This document shows positions 45,400-54,607 of a DNA stretch of 64,000 bases, piece by piece. Made by a program: the position numbers and the translations under genes. The stretch is from assembly GCF_003202695.1 (NCBI RefSeq), contig NZ_QGLL01000006.1, positions 496,001 through 560,000 of the forward strand, in the 5' to 3' direction. The stretch comes from Bifidobacterium asteroides. GTDB lineage: Bacteria; Actinomycetota; Actinomycetes; Actinomycetales; Bifidobacteriaceae. Positions within the stretch are counted from its first letter, which is position 1. Every line of letters begins with the position of its first letter. The notes under the pieces are model-generated. The model was not told the DNA's origin. It searched no databases and worked only from the letters and a program-made list of their open reading frames with translations.

Positions 45400-46032
45400 T
45401 CAGTAACTGCGTGAGGATCCCTTGGCCAAGGCCTTCAACTCTTCATATATTCTATCAACAGACTCGAACATTTGTTCGATAGGCTGGGATCCGTCCACCA
45501 GCAGATCAGCCTGAGCGCGTCGGGAACTGCTGCTGGTCTGGGAACCGATGCGCTCAACAGCCTGGCTCGGCGTCATATGCCGCTGATTCACCATACGCGC
45601 AATTCTCACCTGGCTTGGAGCTTCTACCAGCAGAACCCTGTCGAAATGAAAAGGAATGGCTGAGCCTACCTCGGTCAGCAGGGGCACCTCATGGACCACC
45701 ACCTCGGAGCCGTCCAGCCATGGCTGCTCGACCTTTGCGGCCAGGTCATAGACCAGCGGGTGAATGAGGTCGTCCAGATCCTTGCGATCCCGGTCGGCCG
45801 TCGGCCCCCCAAAGACCCGTGCCGCCAGGGCTGACCTGTCCACTCCCCCCTGATCGTCCCCGCAGTCCGCTCCAAAGCGCTCCAGAACGGGCTTCACGCC
45901 CGTTCCGCCCGGAGCGATGACCTCATGGGAGAGCCGGTCGTAGTCGATGATCCTGGCCCCGTCCTGAGCCAGCCGAGCAGCCACAGTGCTCTTGCCAGCC
46001 GCTATCCCGCCGGTCAATCCCACACGTATCAT
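45400..46032 (-). CDS. coaE: Dephospho-CoA kinase
   Basis: 210 residues from ATG 46032 with GGGAGG upstream; the frame extends to 46110. It starts [20 protein letters not shown] with the P-loop, followed by [17 protein letters not shown] and [10 protein letters not shown]. It phosphorylates dephospho-CoA, the last step of CoA synthesis. Codons for GluGlnMetPheGlu near the C-terminus double as an SOS box. It lies between rpsA and uvrB. Confidence 0.94.
   Translation of the reverse strand: MIRVGLTGGIAAGKSTVAARLAQDGARIIDYDRLSHEVIAPGGTGVKPVLERFGADCGDDQGGVDRSALAARVFGGPTADRDRKDLDDLIHPLVYDLAAKVEQPWLDGSEVVVHEVPLLTEVGSAIPFHFDRVLLVEAPSQVRIARMVNQRHMTPSQAVERIGSQTSSSSRRAQADLLVDGSQPIEQMFESVDRIYEELKALAKGSSRSY
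45465..45478. promoter_or_regulatory. SOS (LexA) box for uvrB, inside coaE
   Basis: CGAACATTTGTTCG is a perfect CGAAC-4-GTTCG site and is identical to the box before umuD at 53951. It lies 104 bases before the uvrB start. Confidence 0.8.
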
Positions 46033-46071
46033 CCCGACCTCCCACATGTAGCTGTTATGACAGCACATACA

Positions 46072-46107
46072 AATGGAGGGGCCCGACCGAGGCCGGACCC
46101 CTCCATT
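46072..46107 (-). terminator. Terminator of rpsA
   Basis: AATGGAGGGG and CCCCTCCATT pair around a GC-rich interior. On the minus strand TTTG follows. It lies 13 bases past the rpsA stop. Confidence 0.75.
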
Positions 46108-46120
46108 CACTGCTTAACGC

Positions 46121-47626
46121 TCACTTCTTTTCCTTGAGCAGCTGCTCGCGCAAGGCGGCCAGCTGGTCGTCGGAGGCCAGAGTGCCCTCGGAGCTGGACT
46201 CCGAGCTGTAGTTGGTGGTCTCCTCGGAGCTCTGACGGTGAGAGTGAGAACCAGAGGCAGGCGTCTGAGAGGACCTGCTGTCCTCCGCAGCTGAAGCCTC
46301 GGCGTTCTCCAGCTCCTTGGCCACGAAGGCCTTGTGCTGCTCCCAGAGGTCGTGGGCGGCCGCATACTGGGACTCCCACTCCTCCCGCTGCTTCTCGTAG
46401 CCGGCGATCCACTCGTTGCTCTCGGGGTCGAAGCCCTCGGGATACTTGTAGTTGCCGTCCTCGTCGTACTCGGCGGGCATGCCGTAGATGGCCGGATCGA
46501 AGTCCTCGGAGGTCGGATCGACGGAGTCGTCGGCCTGCTTGAGCGACAGGGAGATACGGCGACGATCCAGATCGACATCGATGACCTTGACGAAGATCTC
46601 CTCGCCCTGCTTGACCACGGTCTCGGGGTTCTCCACGTGGCGGTTGGCCAGCTCGGAGATGTGGACCAGGCCCTCGATGCCGTCCTCGACGGAGACGAAG
46701 ACACCGAACTGCACGATCTTGGTGACCTTGCCCTTGACGATCTGTCCGGGCACGTGGGTCCGGGCGAAGCGCTGCCAGGGGTCTTCCTGGGTGGCCTTGA
46801 GGGACAGCGAGATGCGCTCGCGGTCCATATCGACATCCAGCACCTCGACAGTGACCTTGTCGCCCACCTTGACGACCTCGCTGGGGTGATCGATGTGCTT
46901 CCAGGAGAGCTCGGAAACGTGGATCAGGCCGTCCACGCCACCCAGGTCGACAAAGGCGCCGAAGTTGACGATGGAGCTGACCGTGCCTTCGCGGATCTGG
47001 CCCTTCTTGAGCTGGGCCATGAAGGTCTCGCGCACCTCGGACTGGGTCTCCTCCAAGTACTGGCGGCGGGAGAGGACCACATTGTTGCGGTTCTTGTCCA
47101 GCTCCAGGATCTTGGCCTTGATCTTCTGCCCGATGTAGGGAGACAGGTCGCGCACGCGGCGCATCTCGACCAGTGATGCGGGCAGGAAGCCACGCAGACC
47201 GATGTCGACGATGAGTCCGCCCTTGACGGCCTCGATGACGGTGCCCTCGACGACTCCGTCAGCATCCTTGATCTTCTCGATGTCGCCCCAGGCACGCTCG
47301 TACTGAGCGCGCTTCTTGGACAGGATCAGGCGCCCTTCCTTGTCCTCCTTGGTGACGACCAGAGCCTCGATGGTGTCACCGACCTGGACCACGTCGTCGG
47401 GATCGACATCCTTCTTGATGGAAAGCTCGCGGGAGGGAATCACGCCCTCGGTCTTGTAGCCGATGTCCAGCAGAACCTCGTCATGGTCGATCTTGACGAC
47501 CGTCCCCTCGACCAGATCCCCATCGTCGAAGTTCTTGATGGTGGAATCGACTGCTTTGATGAAGTCTTCCTCGGATCCGATGTCGTTGACCGCGACCTGA
47601 GGGACTTCCTTCTTGTTCTCTGCCAT
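46121..47626 (-). CDS. rpsA: 30S ribosomal protein S1
   Basis: 501 residues with four S1 RNA-binding domains. The last three repeat GxVxxIxxFGxFVxLxGVxGLxHxSEL (VDLGGVDGLIHVSELSWKHI near 230, VSVEDGIEGLVHISEL near 315). The tail is acidic/Ser-rich and low in complexity (about 420-501). It binds mRNA on the 30S subunit. No Shine-Dalgarno sequence precedes the ATG; the leader is AT-rich (CAATTTAATTA). This fits S1-dependent, autoregulated translation as known for rpsA elsewhere. Confidence 0.96.
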   Translation of the reverse strand: MAENKKEVPQVAVNDIGSEEDFIKAVDSTIKNFDDGDLVEGTVVKIDHDEVLLDIGYKTEGVIPSRELSIKKDVDPDDVVQVGDTIEALVVTKEDKEGRLILSKKRAQYERAWGDIEKIKDADGVVEGTVIEAVKGGLIVDIGLRGFLPASLVEMRRVRDLSPYIGQKIKAKILELDKNRNNVVLSRRQYLEETQSEVRETFMAQLKKGQIREGTVSSIVNFGAFVDLGGVDGLIHVSELSWKHIDHPSEVVKVGDKVTVEVLDVDMDRERISLSLKATQEDPWQRFARTHVPGQIVKGKVTKIVQFGVFVSVEDGIEGLVHISELANRHVENPETVVKQGEEIFVKVIDVDLDRRRISLSLKQADDSVDPTSEDFDPAIYGMPAEYDEDGNYKYPEGFDPESNEWIAGYEKQREEWESQYAAAHDLWEQHKAFVAKELENAEASAAEDSRSSQTPASGSHSHRQSSEETTNYSSESSSEGTLASDDQLAALREQLLKEKK

Positions 47627-47729
47627 TAATTAAATTGTTTCTTGTATAGTTGGTGGATATTTTTACCGTATTGAGTTATGCGTTCCCGCCGGTAGGCGCG
47701 AACATCCTCCATGATAGGAGACACCACGG

Positions 47730-48650
47730 TCATTGTCGCCGGGATGCCTCGGGCGTGTCGCAGGCGAGGATTCCGGCGGCTCGCTCAGCGGAATCGACCA
47801 CGTTGGCCAGGAGCATGGCGCGGGTCATCGGTCCTACACCGCCGGGATTAGGCGTATAGGCGGATGAAGACGGCCTGGCGGCCGGATCGATGTCGCCCTT
47901 GATCCGCCAGCGCCCCTCCTGCTTGTCCCAGATTCTGGAGACGCCTACATCCACCAGTACGGCACCCGGGCGAACCTGATCCGGACCGACCAGCCCGGCT
48001 CGGCCCACGGCTGCGATGATCACGTCCGCCCTGCGCAGATGAGCATCAATGTCCCTGGTGCGGGTATGACAGAGCGTCACGGTGGCGTCCACCCCGCGAT
48101 TGGTCAGGAGCAGTCCGATGGTGCGCCCCACGGTCAATCCTCGACCCAGCACGCAGACCTCCTTGCCGGCGAGGTCGATCCCGTAATGGTCAAGCAGATG
48201 CAGAATACCCCGCGGGGTACAGGGCAGAGGGGTCCGCACCCGGCCGTCGGCATGCAGGACCAGCTGGCCCAGATTGTAGGGATGCATGCCGTCGGCGTCC
48301 TTGGCCGGATCGATGCGTTCGATGATCTCAGTGGGGTCCACACCATAAGGCAGGGGCAGCTGGACGATGTAGCCGGTGCAGTCAGGATCCTGGTTAAGCT
48401 GATCCACTGCAGCAAGAATCCGCTCCTTGCCGGTATCGGCGGGCAGGTCCACCCTGATCGACCGGATGCCTACCTGGCTGCAGTCACGATGCTTGCCCTC
48501 CACATATTTGAGCGAACCGGGGTCCTCCCCTACCAGGATGGTTCCCAGGCCAGGAGTGCGCCCCAAGGCTGTCAGCCTAGCCACGCGAGCGCGCAGGTCC
48601 TCCTTGAGTTCTGCAGCCGCCGCCTTTCCGTCTAGTTTCACTGCCGTCAA
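47730..48650 (-). CDS. folD: Methylenetetrahydrofolate dehydrogenase/cyclohydrolase
   Basis: 306 residues if it starts at the TTG at 48650, which has GGAG five bases upstream; the open frame runs on to 48824 without family similarity. It starts [20 protein letters not shown]. The active-site Lys is in [12 protein letters not shown] near residue 55. [20 protein letters not shown] follows, then the NADP site [20 protein letters not shown] and [15 protein letters not shown]. It interconverts methylene-, methenyl- and formyl-tetrahydrofolate. Confidence 0.94.
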   Translation of the reverse strand: MTAVKLDGKAAAAELKEDLRARVARLTALGRTPGLGTILVGEDPGSLKYVEGKHRDCSQVGIRSIRVDLPADTGKERILAAVDQLNQDPDCTGYIVQLPLPYGVDPTEIIERIDPAKDADGMHPYNLGQLVLHADGRVRTPLPCTPRGILHLLDHYGIDLAGKEVCVLGRGLTVGRTIGLLLTNRGVDATVTLCHTRTRDIDAHLRRADVIIAAVGRAGLVGPDQVRPGAVLVDVGVSRIWDKQEGRWRIKGDIDPAARPSSSAYTPNPGGVGPMTRAMLLANVVDSAERAAGILACDTPEASRRQ

Positions 48651-48995
48651 TACATCTCCATCATCCAAGCGGGCGCAAACCCTCGTCGAATTCGTCTGAG
48701 CAAGCCTAGCGCAGATTCCTTCGCGACCGGAACCACATGTCCGAGGGACGGTCCGGACGGCGACCGCATCCATGTTGCATGCAGGCGCGCGAAAAACCGG
48801 ACCTTCGATTTGACTGACTGCCAAAGCGAATGCCGCATGAGGACATAGGCGGAAACCGACCGGGTTGCAGCGCGGGCCACGATGAGAGGAAGACTTGGCT
48901 GACGAGGTTGCGCGCTACCCTTTCCCTCGTCATAATGAGAATCATGCTCAATAAGAGCAGGACCACCATCTTGAATCCCTCCCGGAAAGGACGCC
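48651..48995. other. Divergent region between folD and the metal ABC genes
   Basis: Apart from the promoter and metalloregulator box at 48908-48950, no element was recognised. I looked for a ZTP-type riboswitch before folD and did not find its conserved segments. Confidence 0.45.
48908..48950 (+). promoter_or_regulatory. Promoter with Zur/Fur-type box for the metal ABC operon
   Basis: TTGCGC (48908-48913), 17 bases, CATAAT (48931-48936). The 7-1-7 inverted repeat TGAGAATCATGCTCA (48936-48950), with one mismatched pair, overlaps the -10. This is a standard position for repression by a Fur-family regulator. Confidence 0.6.
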
Positions 48996-49871
48996 ATGGT
49001 TACGGACACGGATAGAACATCCACCCAGGCCTGCATCGTCTTCGACCATGCCGCCATCCGCCGATCTGGGCGGCTGATCTGGTCTGAGGGAACCTTCGCT
49101 ATTCCCTCGGGGACCGTGACGGCCATCGTCGGCACCAACGGCACCGGCAAAACCAGCATGATGCAGGCCGAGCTCGGCCTGCTCCCCCTGGATGCAGGCA
49201 GTCTGCAGGTCCTGGGACAGCCAGCTGGGCAGGCCAACGACCGCATCGGCTACGTGCCTCAGAGCTACACTTCGGATATCGACTCCAACCTTACGGCCGA
49301 GCAATCCGTTCTGCTGGGGCTCACCGGCACCCGCTTCGGCATTCACCCCGTCACCCGGCAGGACCGCGAGCGCACCAGAAAGGCCATGCGCTTCGTCGGC
49401 GTGGAGGACAGGGCCCACCTGCGCCTGTCGCAGCTCTCCGGCGGCCTGCGCCAGCGGGTGGCCATCGCCCAGGCTCTGGTCTGCGATCCTGATCTGCTCA
49501 TGCTCGACGAACCCCTGGCCAATCTGGACCTGGCCGGGCAGCGCGCCACCGTCCACCTGCTGGCACAGCTCAACAGCCGTCTGGGGATGACCATCCAGGT
49601 GGTGGCCCATGACCTGAACATGCTGTTGCCTGTGCTGACCGGGGCGGTCTACCTCTTGGATGGACACCCCCACTACGCCCGCATGGACGACGTGCTGGAC
49701 TCGGATCTGCTCACCCACCTCTACGGCACCAAGGTGGAGGTAGTCACCACTCCCCAAGGGGACATGTTCGTGGCCCCCGACATGGACGAGCCGATCGGAC
49801 CTGTCCACAATCGCTATCAACCCAGCCAGGTGGCCCGCCTGCACGAAACGGACAAGGAAAGGACCTCATGA
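48996..49871 (+). CDS. Zinc/manganese-type ABC transporter ATP-binding protein
   Basis: 291 residues, AAAGGA before the ATG. Walker A GTNGTGKTS near residue 47, Q-loop YVPQSYT, signature LSGGLRQRVAIAQAL near 147, and Walker B LLMLDEPLANLD near 170. It resembles ZnuC/MntA-type ATPases. Its stop overlaps the permease start (ATGA). A Fur-family box covers its promoter, supporting metal uptake. No solute-binding protein gene adjoins, which is unusual for the family. Confidence 0.9.
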   Translation: MVTDTDRTSTQACIVFDHAAIRRSGRLIWSEGTFAIPSGTVTAIVGTNGTGKTSMMQAELGLLPLDAGSLQVLGQPAGQANDRIGYVPQSYTSDIDSNLTAEQSVLLGLTGTRFGIHPVTRQDRERTRKAMRFVGVEDRAHLRLSQLSGGLRQRVAIAQALVCDPDLLMLDEPLANLDLAGQRATVHLLAQLNSRLGMTIQVVAHDLNMLLPVLTGAVYLLDGHPHYARMDDVLDSDLLTHLYGTKVEVVTTPQGDMFVAPDMDEPIGPVHNRYQPSQVARLHETDKERTS

Positions 49872-50695
49872 CCACATCAGTCTTCGATTCCCATTGGACG
49901 GAGATCCTCGCCGCCCCTTTCATGCGCAACGCCATGCTGGCAGGATTATGCATCGCTGTGGCCGCCGGAGCCATGGGCTACTTCACCATTGCCAGACATT
50001 CCACCTTCGCTGCCCACGCCCTGGCCCACATCGGGCTGCCTGGCGCCACAGGGGCTGTCTTGCTGGGGCTGCCGGTCTCTGTCGGCATGGGCCTATTCGC
50101 CCTGGGAGGGGCGCTGGTCATCGGAGCCCTGGGCAAGCGGGCCTCGCAGAGGGAGATCGCCACGGGCACGGTCCTGGCCTTCGCCACCGGCCTGGGACTC
50201 TTCTTCGCCAGGATGTCCAGCTCGGCATCCCAGCAAATGCAGGCCATCCTCTTTGGTTCCATCCTGACCATCACCCGAGGCCAGGTCATCGGCTTCATAA
50301 TCTTCGACGCGATCCTGCTGATCCTGCTGGCCCTGATCTATCGGCCCCTGCTCTTCAGCTCCCTGGATGAGCAGGTGGCCCAGGCCCGAGGCGTGCCCAT
50401 CGGGCTGATGAACCTGACCTTCATGGCCATCATGGCCGGGGTCATCACCATCGCCGTACCGGCAGTAGGGACTCTGCTCATCTTCGCCTTGGTCGTCACT
50501 CCAGCGGCCACGGCCAACATTCTGGTGGCATCTCCCCTTCGGGCCATGCTTGTATCAGGACTGATCTGCCTGGCTTCCATCTGGGGGGGCCTGGTGATTT
50601 CGGCCATGGTGCCCGCTCCTCCAAGCTTCGTCATCGTGACCCTGTCCACCCTCTTCTGGGCCCTGGCTAAAGGATGGGCGGCACTGCGCGCCTGA
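49868..50695 (+). CDS. Zinc/manganese-type ABC transporter permease
   Basis: 275 residues with about eight hydrophobic segments. ABC-3 (ZnuB/TroC) family features include ARHSTFAAHALAHIGLPGAT near residue 45, LFGSILTITRGQV near residue 130, and LLIFALVVTPAATANIL near residue 205. It forms the membrane pore for the ATPase encoded just upstream, with a four-base overlap. Zinc is favoured by the box type, but manganese or iron are possible. Confidence 0.9.
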   Translation: MTTSVFDSHWTEILAAPFMRNAMLAGLCIAVAAGAMGYFTIARHSTFAAHALAHIGLPGATGAVLLGLPVSVGMGLFALGGALVIGALGKRASQREIATGTVLAFATGLGLFFARMSSSASQQMQAILFGSILTITRGQVIGFIIFDAILLILLALIYRPLLFSSLDEQVAQARGVPIGLMNLTFMAIMAGVITIAVPAVGTLLIFALVVTPAATANILVASPLRAMLVSGLICLASIWGGLVISAMVPAPPSFVIVTLSTLFWALAKGWAALRA

Positions 50696-50701
50696 TGCCG
50701 A

Positions 50702-51181
50702 TCAGTCCACCAGGGCGGCAGCCATGGCGGCGATGCCCTCGTTGTGACCGGTGAACCCCATGCCATCAGTCGTGGTGGCGGTCAGCCGGACCGGTGCCCC
50801 GACGGCCTGGCTCATGGCCTGCTGGGCCAGGTGACGACGGGAAGAAACTTTGGGACGCTGGCCGATGATGACTAGGGAGGCGTTGAGCAAACTGCGGCCG
50901 TGCCCGTGCAGGCAGTCCATGGTCCTCTCCAGCATGGCTGCCCCATGCATGCCCGCCCCAAGAGCCTGTGGGCCCAAGCCGAACAAGGTGCCGATATCAC
51001 CCAGGCCGGCAGCTGACAAGATGGCATCAATCAGGGCGTGGGCGGCCACATCGCCGTCAGAATCGCCTAGCAGGCCAGGAGTTCCGTCATTCCAGGGCAG
51101 GCAGGCCAGCCAGAGGGGACGTTCTCCAGTTGGATCGAAGCGATGAGCATCAAAGCCCAGTCCGACGCTTGGATCACCCAC
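50702..51181 (-). CDS. ispF: 2-C-methyl-D-erythritol 2,4-cyclodiphosphate synthase
   Basis: 159 residues. The metal-binding motif GLGFDAHRF near residue 8 and LLGDSDGDVAAHALIDAILS near residue 40 are characteristic, as is the C-terminal TDGMGFTGHNEGIAAMA. It makes the cyclic diphosphate of the MEP isoprenoid pathway. It is 14 bases downstream of carD on the same strand. The carD-ispF neighbourhood is typical of actinobacteria, but the usual ispD between them is absent here. Confidence 0.95.
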   Translation of the reverse strand: MGDPSVGLGFDAHRFDPTGERPLWLACLPWNDGTPGLLGDSDGDVAAHALIDAILSAAGLGDIGTLFGLGPQALGAGMHGAAMLERTMDCLHGHGRSLLNASLVIIGQRPKVSSRRHLAQQAMSQAVGAPVRLTATTTDGMGFTGHNEGIAAMAAALVD

Positions 51182-51195
51182 GACTGGTCCCGGCC

Positions 51196-51816
51196 TCAGT
51201 GCTTGGCCTTGGTCTTGCCCTTGCCCTTGGTCTTGGATGCCTCCTGAGCCACCCGTGCCAAGGTCTTGGAAGCTGGTTCCTTGGGGGATTTGGTATGGTG
51301 CTTGTCATCGCCAGGCATGGGCTCTGCATAGCCCAGATTGACGTCCAGCAGACGCTGGGCCTCGTCCTCGTCCAGCTTCTCGGACAGGGCGATCTCGGAG
51401 GTCAGAATCTTGCGGGCCTTGATCAGCATCCGCTTCTCGCCCGCCGACAGCCCGTGCTCGTCCACGTCCCGCTGAGAGAGGTCGCGCACCACTTCGGCGA
51501 TCTTGTTGACCTCGCCGGTGGCTATCTTCTCCACGTTCAGCTTATAGCGGCGGGACCAGTTCATCTCCTTCTCCTCGACCACCGGGGTGCGCAGGATTTC
51601 GAAGACCTTGGCCACTGCCTTGGCGTCGACGATGTCCCTGACGCCCACCTTGGCTGCGTTCTCGACGGGAACGTTGATGACCAGCCCGTCAGAGGAGAGC
51701 ACGGACAGCTGCAGGTATTTACGGGTGACGCCCTTGACGGTCCGTTCGGTGATGGCATCCACCCTGGCGGCCCCATGACGCGGATAGACGACCATGTCAC
51801 CGACCTTGTAACCCAT
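51196..51816 (-). CDS. carD: CarD-family RNA polymerase-binding regulator
   Basis: 206 residues from ATG 51816 with GGAGG upstream. The N-terminal RNA-polymerase-interacting domain (YKVGDMVVYPRHGAARVDAI) is followed by the helical DNA-binding part (KEMNWSRRYKLNVEKIATGE). The protein ends in a Lys-rich, probably disordered tail (KTKGKGKTKAKH) longer than in many CarD proteins. It stabilises open promoter complexes at housekeeping promoters. Confidence 0.94.
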   Translation of the reverse strand: MGYKVGDMVVYPRHGAARVDAITERTVKGVTRKYLQLSVLSSDGLVINVPVENAAKVGVRDIVDAKAVAKVFEILRTPVVEEKEMNWSRRYKLNVEKIATGEVNKIAEVVRDLSQRDVDEHGLSAGEKRMLIKARKILTSEIALSEKLDEDEAQRLLDVNLGYAEPMPGDDKHHTKSPKEPASKTLARVAQEASKTKGKGKTKAKH

Positions 51817-52039
51817 ATGTCCTCCAGAACGAGTCGATAAAATACCATATAATAATGTCATCGCGCATGGACTTGCCGACGGGCGTCAGAAGACGACGCG
51901 ATTCTCCGCGAGCACACTTCCCCTGGAGGCTCTGAAGACTATTCTGGAAGAAACGACGGTGGTGGAACGAATGCCAAAAGGCTCCACCCCGCATGACGAC
52001 CATCGTTTTGCGGATCAGTGATCGAAGACAGAGGTAGGC

Positions 52040-52771
<732 letters not shown>

Positions 52772-52779
52772 CAGCTGCA

Positions 52780-53919
52780 GTGCAGACAATGGGCAAGGAC
52801 GGCAGAAACCGGCGCAAGAGGCCTAATCTGAGTGCGCGTGTGGACCGCGAACGACCCATTGGGTCCTTCGCCTCATTGAAGGTGGAGCTGAGCGTCCTGA
52901 TCATCATCTCCACAGCCATCGCCTTCGTAATGGCCTGGTTCCTGCTGAAGATGGGCTGGAGCGGCTGGATTGCCATGCCCCTGACCCTGGTGGTGGCCCT
53001 GGGGATCACCTACTTCTTCTCGCGGGGGCTCACTGCGCCCCTGCGCCAGATGCGGGATGCAGCCGAGGCCATGGCCGACGGTGACTACACGGTTCGGGTC
53101 CACGCCACGACGACCAGCCATGACGAGGTGGGACTCCTGGCCCAGTCCTTCAACGAGATGGCCGAGGAGCTCCAGCACGCCGACCAGATGCGCCGTGACA
53201 TGGTGGCCAATGTCAGCCACGAGCTGCGCACCCCTGTCTCGGCTCTGCAGGCCATGGTGGAGAACATGGCGGACGGAGTGACCGACCCCACGCCAGCCAA
53301 CCTGGAAGGGATTCTGGAGCAGACCCACCGCCTGTCCGACCTGATCGCCTTCCTGCTGGACCTGTCGAGGATGGAGGCCGGGGCCGCCAGCCTGCAGATC
53401 GAGGACTTCGACTTCGGGGACTTCATTGACGAGACCCTTCAGCCCCTGGTCATAGCCGATGCCGGGCATGCCCACGACATCCAGGTTGATCTGGAGAAGG
53501 GCCTGAGAATGGAGGGCGACCAGGACCGGCTGCGCCAGCTCTTCACCAACGTCATCAGCAACGCCCTGAAGCACTCGGCCGACAGCACTACCGTGCTGAT
53601 CCAGGCCCACGAGGACCGGCAGCACGAGGCCATAGTCACCAACGTGGTCAACTTCGGCTCGCAGATACCTCCCGAGGCCCGCACCGACATCTTCCGGCGC
53701 TTCGTCAAGGGCAAGGCCGGACCGGGCACGGAGTCGGGAGGCACCGGGCTGGGGTTGTCCATCGCCCGGTGGGCGGCTCAGCTGCATGGAGGACAAGTGC
53801 AGGTGGTGGACGATCCGCGCGGAGCGGACTTCGAGATCACCCTGCCCAGATACCACCGCGATCCCGACGAGGACGAGGTGGACGGGGACCGCTCCGGCGG
53901 GTCCGACGCGCCGCATTGA
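52780..53919 (+). CDS. Membrane sensor histidine kinase with HAMP domain
   Basis: 379 residues (GTG 52780 or ATG 52789). There are two closely spaced membrane helices (residues 35-80) with almost nothing between them, so no extracellular sensor. Then HAMP (GLTAPLRQMRDAAEAMADGD), HisKA with the phospho-His in MVANVSHELRTPVSAL near residue 150, and the ATPase N-, G- and F-boxes (FTNVISNALKHSAD, later GGTGLGLSIARW). It acts with the preceding regulator. The near absence of an outer domain suggests it senses the membrane or a partner protein. Confidence 0.92.
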   Translation: MQTMGKDGRNRRKRPNLSARVDRERPIGSFASLKVELSVLIIISTAIAFVMAWFLLKMGWSGWIAMPLTLVVALGITYFFSRGLTAPLRQMRDAAEAMADGDYTVRVHATTTSHDEVGLLAQSFNEMAEELQHADQMRRDMVANVSHELRTPVSALQAMVENMADGVTDPTPANLEGILEQTHRLSDLIAFLLDLSRMEAGAASLQIEDFDFGDFIDETLQPLVIADAGHAHDIQVDLEKGLRMEGDQDRLRQLFTNVISNALKHSADSTTVLIQAHEDRQHEAIVTNVVNFGSQIPPEARTDIFRRFVKGKAGPGTESGGTGLGLSIARWAAQLHGGQVQVVDDPRGADFEITLPRYHRDPDEDEVDGDRSGGSDAPH

Positions 53920-53950
53920 CGGGGAGGCGAACTTCGACTCATAATGAAAT

Positions 53951-53964
53951 CGAACATTTGTTCG
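53951..53964. promoter_or_regulatory. SOS (LexA) box upstream of umuD
   Basis: CGAACATTTGTTCG is perfect and flanked by T/A to extend the palindrome to 16 bp. It lies 25 bases before the umuD start. Confidence 0.88.
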
Positions 53965-53989
53965 AATATCATCGAGTTCGAGGTGTGCC

Positions 53990-54607
53990 ATGGTAGCTGC
54001 TATCCATGGGTCGCCGGAGGCGGCCCCTGTTTCCCTGCCGGAGTGCCGGGTCGACGCCCTGAGCATCTTCCGAGGGCGCCCCAGCCCCATTCCCCAGGCC
54101 CTGGAGGCCGTCCACGCCGGTTTCCCTTCAGTAGCCCAGGACTACTTCAGTGGCGATTTCAGCTTCGATCAGAACGTCATCGTCCACCCCGATTCCACCT
54201 TCATCATTCATGTGGCCGGCGATTCCATGACCGGCGCTGGCATCTTCGATGGGGACCTGCTAGTGGTCGACCGATCCCTGGAGCCCCGCGAGGGAGACAT
54301 CGTCATCGCCATTCTGGACGACGAGCTGTTGGTCAAACGGCTGGCCAGGCGCAAGGGACGGACCATGCTGCGGGCCGAGAACCCCGCCTACCCTGACTTC
54401 CTGCCCCAGGAGGGCGAGGAACTGGTCATCTGGGGAGTCGTCATCGGCAACTACCACTGGCAGCGAGTGGATGCCAAGGGCGAACCCCGGAGCGGCTCTC
54501 CCCTGCCTCAGGTCACCTACCCCGGACACACTCCGCATAGACACAGGCCCACGGGAAGCCAGAGCCGGAAACCCGTCTACCCTTCCACGGGCTGGGGGTC
54601 GGCGTGA
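53990..54607 (+). CDS. umuD: UmuD-like S24 autopeptidase
   Basis: 205 residues. The probable self-cleavage bond is Ala43-Gly44 in [13 protein letters not shown]. The catalytic Ser is in [10 protein letters not shown] and the Lys in [10 protein letters not shown]. The protein is longer than classical UmuD because of extra residues at both ends, the C-terminal 40 being Pro/Arg-rich and probably disordered. Upon RecA-stimulated cleavage it should activate the UmuC-type polymerase encoded next (GTGA overlap). The SOS box 25 bases upstream supports damage induction. Confidence 0.92.
   Translation: MVAAIHGSPEAAPVSLPECRVDALSIFRGRPSPIPQALEAVHAGFPSVAQDYFSGDFSFDQNVIVHPDSTFIIHVAGDSMTGAGIFDGDLLVVDRSLEPREGDIVIAILDDELLVKRLARRKGRTMLRAENPAYPDFLPQEGEELVIWGVVIGNYHWQRVDAKGEPRSGSPLPQVTYPGHTPHRHRPTGSQSRKPVYPSTGWGSA

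Noticed and set aside
48651-48824. ZTP riboswitch before folD
   Set aside because: The conserved segments of the motif are not present on the minus strand. The upstream open frame is simply an extension without similarity.
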